Part shown: positions 43,404 through 53,800 of the stretch, piece by piece
Layout: each line of letters opens with the position of its first letter
Position numbering within the stretch: the first letter of the stretch is position 1
NCBI GenBank assembly: GCA_037893225.1
Contig: JAZGUH010000561.1
Span: 310,001 to 374,000 of the forward strand
DNA from: Hippasteria phrygiana
Lineage: Eukaryota; Echinodermata; Asteroidea; Valvatida; Goniasteridae
Reading direction: 5' to 3'
Length of the DNA stretch: 64,000 nt
The notes under the pieces: model-generated
Told to the model about the DNA's origin: nothing
The model's database searches: none
The model's input: only the letters and a program-made list of their open reading frames with translations
Made by a program: the position numbers and the translations under genes

Positions 43404-45344
43404 CTGCAGTGGGAACAAGATGCATGTTATTCCACTCTGAATGGTCATAACCAGGCAAGAAATACTACACACTTGACTGTCGACGAAAAAGTTCATAAAA
43501 TTGGGGCAGGTTTACATCAGTCAGTCAGCTGATGAAAAAGAAAACAAAAAATATTGATTTGACCCCCTGATTTTACTAGTTGTTGATGTCATACCACTTG
43601 TCTAGTAAAATATTAAAAAACCCAAAACATGTTTAGCCTCATGTTTTCAAAAACGGAGGGAGGCCCTGTTTTAAAAGTCTATTTTCATGCCAGGGAATAT
43701 TTTCCAACATTTTTTTTGAAGATTGCTTTCTCTGACATTTAAGTCCACCAAATCGATTTGTAACATGCAATACCAATAGATCGACAAGGGAGGCATTTTC
43801 TTTCTTCCTTGCATTTTTGGGCATTTAGGGGAGAAAAAAAAAAAATTATTCATAACATGGAATTTACGCCGGGGTGATGTAAATTCAATACATGGGGTTG
43901 AATTATACCCCAGTTATTTTTTTTCTTCAAATAATCTCTCGGGACAACACCGAGTAGGCCTATACTGACAGTCACTGACACTGAGTGACAGTGTTTATAA
44001 GGTTGTCGGTCACTTCGCCCAAAAACCACATCGCCCTCAACCACTTCGCCACTTCGCCCAATTACCCCTTCGCCCAAACGCCACTTCGCCCAAAAACGAC
44101 TTCGCCCAAAAACCACTTACCAGTGTATTTATCAGTTCTAACTGAATGTTACTGAGACTTTTTGAGAAAAATTACACCGCCACTGCCCTGGAAGAGTTTT
44201 AAGCCAAAAAAGGATAGGGCCAATCTAGTACAAAATGACTTTCGCGGTTTTTTTTTTTGCCCTTCCCGTACGGTAAAGCAGGAATCACGACAATACTGGA
44301 ATAAGTTAAAACCTAAGTTATTGTATATATATGCAGATTTAATTTATTTGTGTGGGTACTTGTATGCGTGTAAATATTAATGCCATGTAGTCGTGTTTGT
44401 AATATAGGTTTTCCTGGCGGGCAATTTGCCGTTTTCGTTTATTTGGTCATTCAAATTATGGTGCATTCAAGACTGTATTTGCGTTCTTAAATTGAGTTTT
44501 GTGACATCCTTTTTGTGACCATGCTTTTCTTTTCTTATTAGTAATATGCCTTATATATGGGCAATTATTTTTATCAAGTGGTCATTCAAATTATTACGAT
44601 TTTTAAAATTGATATATTTTCCCAAGAGGTTTTTATAAAAATTGCGTGAAATTTATAATGTAATTTTTTACAAACATTTATAATGTAACAACTAACATCT
44701 TAACTGATATGAGGGATTATGATGTATGTAACAAACTAATAAAATGAAAATAAGGCATACGGATCGGGCATGGGATGGGCGAAGTGGTTTTTGGGCGAAG
44801 TGGTAATTGGGCGAAGTAGTAATTGGGCGAAGTGGTTGAGGGCGATGTGGTTTTTGGGCGAAGTGACTGTAAAGCGTTTATAAAATACGTCGGTTAAGCG
44901 CAAAACCCCATATTGAAACAAAAAAAACATCTAACGTTAGGCCCTAGGCCTAAATCAAATGAAATACAATAAAATGCGGCTGATAACAAAAACAGGCGGA
45001 GATACTGAGCCTTTTTTCCCCTAAATTCACGAAATGAAGTTCCTGGATTTTGTTGCCTTCCTATCCTAGTCATGCTAAATGAACAAGCAACCATGTCTGA
45101 AAGAAAATCATTTTTCCTCCAGGTCTAACGTTATGATGAAAGTAATGAACATCATGCATGACGAAGTGCACGGTAGACCGTAACAATTTCATAAGAAAGC
45201 ATCATTTATGAGATAAGGAAATATCATCAAGCATGCCAAGAGCCACATTCACAATTTACAATACCAGCAACAACAACTGAGCTTAAGATAACAGAATAGA
45301 ATTGTAAATTCTAGCAAAATTTCCTACCGTTCTGTCTCTGCCAT
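42890..45344 (-). CDS. TMEM11: TMEM11, mitochondrial inner-membrane protein (2 exons, complete)
   Basis: Exon 1 is 45328-45344 (MAETE plus two bases, donor CG|GTAGGA). Exon 2 is 42890-43403 (acceptor CTGCAG). The product has 176 residues; human TMEM11 has about 192, so only the variable N-terminus is shorter. Visible landmarks: IIHEIYDNGDAHEQFEYELE (15-34), IEPSRLGDETARWITVGN (46-63), hydrophobic segments at about 66-84 and 92-108, the hallmark GISWQFDPCCKYQVEHD (107-123), LPLHTLTTATPVVLVRR (130-146) and a C-terminal hydrophobic stretch (155-172). From the family (Drosophila PMI), it acts in cristae organisation with MICOS and in mitochondrial morphology, as an integral inner-membrane protein. 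The gene is tail to tail with DRG2. Confidence 0.96.
44001..44875. mobile_element. 875-bp TIR element in the TMEM11 intron, 8-bp target duplication
   Basis: GTTTATAA flanks both ends (43993-44000 and 44876-44883). The inverted repeats share GTCACTTCGCCCAAAAACCA, then CATCGCCCTCAACCACTTCG, and continue as tandem short units of ACTTCGCCCAA(TT/AAA)ACC for over 100 bp on each side. An 8-bp duplication fits hAT-type elements. The 600-bp centre is AT-rich with no transposase frame, so it is non-autonomous. Confidence 0.85.
45328..45344 (-). CDS. TMEM11: TMEM11 exon 1 (17 coding bases)
   Basis: ATGGCAGAGACAGAACG followed by GTAGG. Joined to exon 2 it gives MAETERESLPTDCAI, in line with family N-termini. 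No ORF finder would list so short a piece. Confidence 0.85.
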
Positions 45345-45639
45345 CTTTGTGCACGTACATCATTTAACAATGAACTCGGACGAAAGAGGGCGCTGGTCAT
45401 ATCAACAGTGTTGTGATAAAAAGACTCCATGCATAGAATTATTAAAGGGGAAAACCTGCAGTATTTTCTAAGTTATCGAGTCCACCGAAATAATAAAATA
45501 AGATTGGATATTAGTCTTTTTTGTGGGATGCAATCATGCTATGATCAAAGATTGTGGTTGTTACAACTTAATCATACTAGTTTAACCGACAAAAGCCTTT
45601 TGAGAAAGTCAAAACCCACTGGAATGTTTGATGAACTCA

Positions 45640-45890
45640 AGTTCTGGGCCGACAGCACGCTGACAAAAATTTGCTTAGCACAAAAGAGTCTAGTAAAGAC
45701 AGGTTACCAGCCAAAACTCCATGTGATTTTCATGCTAAGCAAACACTGAGCTGAATACCAGTCAAAAGCAATATACATCACATCAAAATTTGCCTGGTTA
45801 TCCTTTCTTTTCTTTTTTTTTACTAAGGAAGACTTTTCATGCTAAGCACATTTTTGTGCTAAAATAGCAGCTCCGTCAAATTGGCCCCTG
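45640..45890. repeat. R2 family fragments
   Basis: TTGCTTAGCACAAAAGAG...GTTACCAGCC ... TTTGCCTGGTTATCC and TTCATGCTAAGCACATTTTTGTGC, ending AATTGGCCCCTGG. It lies just upstream of TMEM11. Confidence 0.65.
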
Positions 45891-46014
45891 GGCTCTGTCA
45901 AGTCCGACTATGCCTCTTCATCCTGCCTTTCTCACTGGCTGCACCATAAGATTACTACAATAAAAAATCATTTTAGAAACGTGATAATTTGTCGTGATTG
46001 ACCTTGAACACTTT

Positions 46015-46430
46015 TTATTCCGCAGGTCGCAGGTTCAAATCCCACTCCTGCCAGTTTTCTTTGTCCACGTTACCTAGTCAATTTCCCTTGTGGTTTGTTT
46101 AACGGTATTCATTATGATGATGATTCTATGTTAACAAGTCGCATCCTCATTAAGTGATCCCCACAATGTCCCTTTCCAGGTTGTATCGTAAAATCGGGCG
46201 TGATCCCTGGCTATGGCATTATGGGTTCATGACTTCCAACAAGCACCCCCCCCCCCCCCCCCAAACAATTAAGACACTTTGGTAGACCACCAATGTAGGG
46301 CAAGATAGCTCAGTTGGTAGAGCACCGGTACGGTAACCCGGAGGTGGCAAGTTCGAATCCCGCTCCTGCCAGTTTTCTTTGTTCAAATTTACTCCTCGTC
46401 AGTTTCTCTTGTGGCTTGTTTTACAGTACC
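46015..46430 (+). mobile_element. SINE 3' fragment followed by a full SINE copy
   Basis: 46020-46110 holds only the B-box end (GGTTCAAATCCCACTCCTGC) and tail (CAATTTCCCTTGTGGTTTGT). Then body CATCCTCATTAAGTGATCCC, a (C)16 run at 46247-46262, core AGATAGCTCAGTTGGTAGAG and GTTCGAATCCCGCTCCTGCC and a complete tail. The tandem arrangement mirrors 30711-31190. Confidence 0.75.
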
Positions 46431-47042
46431 TTTAAAACAGGATACATGCAAGGACTGAAAAAAAAAAATTTACTGCAAATTTAATTATTTCTGCTAGTTT
46501 ATTTGCTTTTTCTCTTTTTACTCTGCATTGCTGCAAGACAAGTAATTACAATACCGATTAACAATTTGTGTTAAATACACTCCCTCATCGTAGTGAGGAT
46601 TATGGCTGCACGCCGGAATAATGAGGCAAATATGCTCTGGAAATATCAAAGATAAAAGCCATTGCATTACATTGGCATTCAGGTTTTTCTGGTAAACTTA
46701 AGACAGCTTAAAATACAGTGATTACTAAAATACCCTTTGTCACATTTTCTGATGCATGCAGAATTACCGAGGAAAAGACCGGGGATTCACAATGAAAATT
46801 TCAGTTTTTACCATAGGGCCCTACTACAAATACTGAATTGCTAAAGATGAGAGTAAATTACATTTGTGGGAACTTAAAACACCAAGTGATTTATTGGCGA
46901 TTGACAACAATCATAAAATGAACAGCAACAAAAATGCTGTTGAAGTCTATATTAATCATACGAACGATGTTACTACAGTAGGGTGCAATGTTTTTACTCT
47001 TTGTACATTAAGTATTTAATGCCAGTTTAGTTTTTTATGCTT

Positions 47043-47580
47043 GTTCGCCCCGAACAAGGCTAAAAGCCACTCGATGTACGGAGCTACAAAAAGAAAAAGA
47101 ATCAAAGATACAAGAGGTAGGAATTAATATTCCTCTTGAAGCAGGAAAGATCTTAAGATGAAGGGAAACATGCACCAGGCAAAGAATCCATCAAGATGCA
47201 GAACAAGGGTAAAAGCTATTGGCATAGCTTGTTGTTCTACATTCCAATGAGGTTACAGAACAAGGGAAAAGCTATTTGCATAGTTTTTTTTGTTCTACAT
47301 CTAGGTACAGCTAGAGTATATTGGTGGGAACAGGCCCAAAGCCGAGTTTCACTCTCAAACACCCTAACTGGAGGAACCAAGCTGGACAAGCCGGTGGAAC
47401 ATTTACCATGAAAATATCTGTAGAACAGACTAAGAGTAGCGACATAATTCCGGTGAGTGATTGTAAGGATGTGCTGTCAATCAAGGCATCCAACTATGAT
47501 ATCTATACAAATGAACAATGCAAAATAAACAAAACAAAACCACCAACAATGCCCTATAACAGCATGCATATCCCATTAAA
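47043..47580 (-). mobile_element. Non-LTR retrotransposon 3' remnant (copy 3)
   Basis: Same 3' end as copies 1 and 2 (CGCCCCGAACAAGGCTAAAA ... TACGGAGCTACAAAAAG). The coding part is damaged, and a 40-70 bp segment (AACAAGGGAAAAGCTATTGG) is partly duplicated at 47205-47290. Confidence 0.7.
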
Positions 47581-48000
47581 AAAATTCTTTCTAAATATTT
47601 TCTTCTAACATATTTTATGTTAAATAAACCAAAACCACCTTTTTAAACATTTTGCGCATCTTCAACCCTCCCAAAAATTATTATATTCTTGGTTGCTTGT
47701 GTGCATCTACTGTACACAAACATACCCCAAATTATTTTCGGGTTGTAAATAATTCAAAATGTGTAAATAACAAAACGTGGGTATAGGTTTTTCGCACGAC
47801 GTCTCATTCAAAAATGTCTTTTACTGCTAGAAAAATAGCAATTTAAACACCAAACTATTCTTTCGGGGGGGGGGGGGGGGGAACTCAAAAAGAATACCTT
47901 TAACCATTTTGCACTACACAGGTATTTTTGGGCTGGTAAATGTTTGTTTTTTCAAGACTTTCTTAAATTTGTCCAAACTTGTCAAATGTTAACCACTTTT

Positions 48001-48600
48001 GTCCGGCTGTTATTGAGAGGGTGCGGGTCTGCCAAGATGGGCTTGTGCAGCCAAGCGTAAGGCAAACACGAATGTGCGTATATAGGCAACAACCAGCCAG
48101 GGATGTTTTTTTTTTTTTTTTTTTTCGGACCGCGGTTGAACTTCAAAGAGGTTGAACTTCAAACAATGCTTTTTCAACAATAAATCTTTAATAGTATTCA
48201 TTACGTAATATTGTAATATTGTACACTTTGCAAAACACGACTTGGATTATACGTGACTGCATGCACGATACGGTAGCTTTGGACTCTATCACAATGGACA
48301 CCATTTACTTTAAAATGTTTGTCACACTGTTAACAATTCTCTTGAGTTTAATGAGTAAGCGTACACCAAAGGGCGGAGCATAGGTAAGAAAAGGGTGTGG
48401 CTTCATTGCTGTACTTGACATATATATCAGATTCTGTTCTTACTACATGGTGTTGGTATACCAAGACGGGCTTGTGCAGCCAAGCATAATTCAGACAATA
48501 AACAATGGATTGAGTACGTACAGGAATGCACGTATAGATGACAACTGCCCAGGTGATCTTTTTCAAACCGTGGCCATGGCCATCGTCTGTACTCCAGAGG
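48001..48600 (+). repeat. R1 copies 4 and 5
   Basis: Copy 4 (48001-48110) is a shortened version ending in a (T)21 run; copy 5 (48440-48600) is fuller (ACAATGGATTGAGTACGTAC, CCATGGCCATCGTCTGTACT). Confidence 0.65.
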
Positions 48601-48924
48601 TCAATTATGCCAGCTTTGAACTTAGGCAGAGAATTGCATACTTAAAAGAATTGACGATGGGCACCGAGCGGAACAGATATGGCCATTTCGGACTTTGGCC
48701 TTTTTTTTTTTTTAAATGCACTTACGGCTATGTCTTGTCACACTGATGTAAAGCCAAAGCCTTTTAATAGCCAAAAACACCAAATTCAGACATCACATCA
48801 CAGCCGCTTTTGGTCTGGTTCCTCAGGACCATGCTTAAAAACCACCATGAAAAGGGTCACCACATTAAGGGCGCCAGTCTATTTTGTACATGGACCACAT
48901 TCAACAGCCCCTGTGGGCAGGACC

Positions 48925-49105
48925 CATCTCATGAAGCTGCTAAGCAGAAATGCTTACCAATATTTGTTCGCTAAGCAAAAATTGGCTGAGCACCAGTCAC
49001 AGGCGTATAAATCGCACAGATATTGGCTGGTAGCCTGTGTTTATTAAGCATATCTTTTCCATGCTTAGCAAAAATTTCTGAGTAGCTCCATGAAAATTGG
49101 CCCTC
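48925..49105. mobile_element. R2 inverted-repeat copy
   Basis: ATGAAGCTGCTAAGCAGAAATG ... GCCTGTGTTTATTAAGC...CCATGCTTAGCAAAAATTTC and CTCCATGAAAATTGGCCCTC. Same layout as 28056-28266. Confidence 0.65.
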
Positions 49106-49888
49106 GGATCAAAGTCATTTAAAATTAAATCTAAAACAAAATCCAGTATTCGGAGCGAGCTTTTTCAGTAGAATAAACCCCACACTATCAAGCATCTGTT
49201 GACGTGAATGTTGCGTGTGATTTCAATCAACAGACCTGTGGACATCCCAGTATCGAACACAATTATTCAATCCGGGCAATCGGATCCGTTAAACTTTTTC
49301 CTCTCAGAAAAATGTTACAAAATCTTACCTAGTTCAAAAACTTCTCCCTCCTCAAGCAGACATTTAAAAAAAAAAAAAAAAAACTGCTAGATCCTACGAC
49401 CCTTCCACTTTTTATCTGAATAATTTGTAGTTTACTACAGAAGAGAATGAATTTGTATTTACACAGAGAAACAGGACAGGGCACTTTCCACGTTACGAGA
49501 GATGCCCCCCACACTGCAGCAAAAGTACACATCTGCCTTTGACCTGTTTAAATTTGAAGAATCATATAAAAAATAATATTTGGAATTTATCATTCATTAT
49601 CTGATACTCTATATGTGGTTCGTAATTATCGGGCCCGGTGTGCAAACTTCAGGCTGAAAATACTCATTCAATTGTCTGAAATCAGTTTTGATTTCAATTA
49701 CGCCTAATCTGAAAGTCTACGTTACTCGAAGTAATACACTTAAATCTTCTACAACAACTCTGTTGTAGTGTGTTTTGAACAAGGCAAATTTCGAACTTAA
49801 TCAAAAAAATATATTTAGACACCGGTCATTATCTACATCTAGGGGGGGGGCGCTGTTCACCAAGCCTTTTTTGTGTGCAAATGTGATT

Positions 49889-50062
49889 CAGGGGCGGATC
49901 TAGGTTTTACCCAAGGGGGGGGTTTACCTGAGGTGATTGGCCTGCACACCCCAGCGTGCCGATTTTTCGACCACCGACACTGGTTATTTTTATTTTTTTT
50001 CTCAGCCCAAGGGGGGGGTTTAAACCCCCAAAACCCCCCCCCCCCCCGTAGATCCGCCACTG
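49889..50062. mobile_element. MITE with CAGGGGCGGATC ends, copy 2
   Basis: CAGGGGCGGATCTAGG at the left, CGTAGATCCGCCACTG at the right, and TGATT on both flanks (49884-49888, 50063-50067). Contains two runs of about 8-9 G and a (C)13. Confidence 0.85.
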
Positions 50063-50756
50063 TGATTTACGCAAGGTGGGAACTGAAAGGCGCCAATAAA
50101 AAAAATCTAAATAAAACAAAATCAAAAAATCTAAATGATAAAAACGAAAAAACTACAACATATACAAGAAAATGTCTTATTTGTGAAAAATGAATGAAAC
50201 CTCGCCCACCAATTCTTAAGCTTCAACTTGAAAACTGGTACTAGCCTATATAATATATTAATCGGACATTCACGCACGCATTTTTGTCTTTGGCTTGAAA
50301 TAAAACAAGTCATTAATTTTGGAGTTTTAAATTTTTTTTTTTCAAGATGAAAACAAAAAGGTATCTTTCACGGGGATTTCCCTAAGATTTATGTTATTAA
50401 ACAGGAGTCCACAGTGTGGTCCTCGTGATTCTCGATTAGCCGATTCAAAAGAATGAATAGGTAACTGAAGATTTGTTTTCCCTCCGAATTTATAATACAA
50501 CATTAGATACAAACTCGTTATCCCTTCATGCAGGACAGATAGAATCGTTACACACTTTCACAACTGCATGATATCTTGCTTGGAGAATTACGTTTTATGT
50601 ACACTTAATTTTGTTTTACATCAATGCATATGCTCATTTTGTACAACTAAATTTTGGGTTTTTTTTCCCCCCGCTCCGTCTCCTCAGCTGTCCACCAAAA
50701 AACCAGCAAACTCCCCCCCTTTTCAGAATGGTTGGATCCTACCGTGCTGATATCCC

Positions 50757-50872
50757 CTATAAGGCAAACATGGTGTTCTCGGCATCTTCCATTTTATTCT
50801 GGTGGGACTGGCTCAAGTGGGCGGGCGGGGTGTCGGCCGCCTTGGCTCTTGCCTCCAGAAATTGGTCAAATT
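50757..50872 (-). CDS. TOM1: TOM1 last exon (stop)
   Basis: Encodes [20 protein letters not shown] and ends ENTMFAL, stop TAG at 50757-50759. The EFDxFLExRAKAA block is the most conserved C-terminal signature of the family. Confidence 0.95.
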
Positions 50873-53800
50873 CTGCCAAAAAAAATATACATGTGAAGTC
50901 TTCTCCTATTACGAGCTTTGGGTTACACATGCCTTAAGGATCCCCAGGCTATTTCTGAAAAGAATTTTTGTATTTTTGTATGAAAAATCTTTCCCGCCTC
51001 CCCCAAGCAAATTTGTCAAGCCACTTGTTGCAAGACCTGAGACTAATTTCATGGAGCGCTAAAGCGCCAAAGCAACAAAACATGCTTAGCATGAAAAATC
51101 TTCCTCAGTAAAAACAGGGTTACCAACCAAATTTTCAAGTGATGTATATTGCTTGTGACTGGTATTCATCTAAAACGCCATCTGAGGCCAATTACATAAA
51201 GCTGTTAAGCACAAAAAATTGCTTAGCATGCAAATGCTTCCTTGATAAAAACTGGATTACCAGATTTCCATGTGTGGAATATTGGTTTTGACTGGCATTC
51301 AGCTGTTGTTTGCTTACATAGACTTTTGGCTGGTAACCTATTTTTACTAAGCAAGACATTTTCATGCTAAGCAAATTTTTGTGCTTAACAGCTCTATGAA
51401 ATTGGCCCCTGATTTTCATGCTAAGCAAACAACAGCTGACTACCAGTCACGAGCAATATACATCACATGAAAGATTGGTTGGTAATCTTGTTTTTATCAA
51501 GGAAGAATTTTCATGCTAAGCAAATTTTTGTGCTTCGCTGCTCCATGCTAAACAGCTTCACTATTTGAGCTTGATGTGAGCGATGAGAACATGGCTCCGT
51601 TGACTGTGTACCAAGATGTGAATGTGTACAGTGAGCTCTGTAGCTTTACGGTGTAAATTGCATTTTCGTAAGCATCGTCAATGTTAATCTCTGTTGTTTT
51701 TTTTTCATTTAAAAAAATTTCCCACAAATAACATTTAAAACGTTTCTTTTTCATTGTCTGTGAAATTACCAAGTGATATGTTCATTGGGTTACGGGTACT
51801 CAATTCCATAATCTGGAACCGGTTCCTGCATATGATGCACGATATGGGGCAGAGGGAACCCCCCCTCTTTTGTGTTGGTCATTGTGTTCCCGGAATCTCA
51901 GGAATTCTTTTCAGATCTCTAGGGGGGGGGGGGGGGGGGAGGGATGTGTTAGGTAACAATAGTCTGGAGAGTGTATAGGGGGTATAGGGATAAAAGGGGG
52001 GTACCCCTCTGCCCCATATCATGCTTGGGTATTGGTTCCTGACAATAGTGGTCGGGTAGTCGGGTACCCGGTTCGGATGCACAGCCCTAATTACTTACCC
52101 GAGCTTGTGATTCCAGAATCTGGTTGGTTGTTGGTATTTTGTGCTGCAAGTCCATCATTTTCTTTCTCCTGTGAAAGACAGTCACCAGATTATATCATCA
52201 GGGACTAGCGAGTATATTCTCGACAGTTCAACACAGAGAGTTTTAACCCTTTCCTTACCACATTGTTTTATTGGCTTATCATCCCCCAGTACCACATTCT
52301 TTGTTCAGTCAAGCATAAAACCACTTACGCAGAAAAAAGCTGCTGACTGCTTGTTGAAAGGTTGTATTTTCAACCAAAGATTTCACCCTCAAGAATTGAT
52401 TGAAAAGGAAAATGTGTGTAAAGTTTGTTCCATATAAATGTCTCTTTCATATGGCGCAAAAATGAAAGTCACAGCTGCTAAAATAGCAAAGTTACGGCTG
52501 TTTTCTCTTCTGGCCCAATGTATCAAACAGGAAAGTTGTTTGTCACATGAACCAATGGCACTCAATACATATAACTCTACAGGGAAACTTCGGATACAGT
52601 TTTCTCAAAATATTGTAATGGTGACACATGAATTTGATAGCACCATTGGAAAGATCCAAACAAGCTCTTTCTGTTGGTATATAGATCATGTATGAACGGC
52701 TAAAAACACAAGCACTACAGTTCATTGAAACATGCTGAATATATTTGTTGTTTGGATACTCTGGTGTGTGGTTTCCTTGTCGAGTAAACTCGACATTGTT
52801 AAGGAAAGGGTTAATAAATCATAAATGTTTCAGTATTATTCTCTCCCATCCAACCCCTTTCCAAACAGATTTATGTAACTGCCATATTAGTTCCCACGGA
52901 ATCTAAGGCCGTGTCCGAATTACTTGGCTACGGCTGGATGTTACACACATGTCTATGGGTAGCGGCTGCAGCCACTTCCCATAGACCCGTGTGTAATTTC
53001 AAGCCGTAGCCATGTAATTCGGATAGGGCCTTAGACTGTCAATCATTTCTTCACTGTTCTCTGGGCAACACACATCTTAACCCATGTGCGGTCCCCACAA
53101 AAATAATTCCCAATACAAGAATACACGGAACCAGACTACTTACCAGATCTGTTGCATTTAGCCACTTCTCCATTTCATCAACATCAACATTAGGGGGAAG
53201 TCCCTGATGATGAAAAAAAAACCCAAACAAGTGTAGAAATTAATCAGTTGATGGACTTCCACAATTATGATTTTCAATGCCCTTTGACCCAATCCGTGAG
53301 CAAATACGACTGTACAGCACATGTGCAGTATGCCATTTTTGGATAAACACGGCTCGATTCTGTGCACAACTCAACGGAGAAAACGGTAACTAAATTGGAA
53401 ATTCTTCAATTTTTTTCAGCAATTTAACCAAAACTATTGGGAAAACTTCTACGGATCCATTATCCCTAACCTCACATAAAGCTACAAAATACTACTAGTA
53501 GTAAACTGTAGTATGCAGTACTCTCACCTATTTGTGTACAATGCTCGTAGTAATTTTTAGTATTTGATACTTCACCCCAAATAAAGTACGTAGTAATATG
53601 TAGTACTGCTGTTTGTTGCTGGGGTTGGAGGCAAAATGTCTGTTTTCATCTAAGGCGGAAACAAAGCATGAACTACTGGTTTTCAGTTCTTAATCAAATA
53701 CAACGGTGAAGGAAAACCTAACTGACACAGACCAAAACTAAATGTAATTTCTTGAGTAATGGAAAAGCAAACAAACTGCATTCTTGGATGATTCTGCCCC

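Noticed and set aside
52438..52695. 85-codon + strand frame
   Set aside because: Lies inside the 572-bp piggyBac-like MITE and has no transposase similarity.
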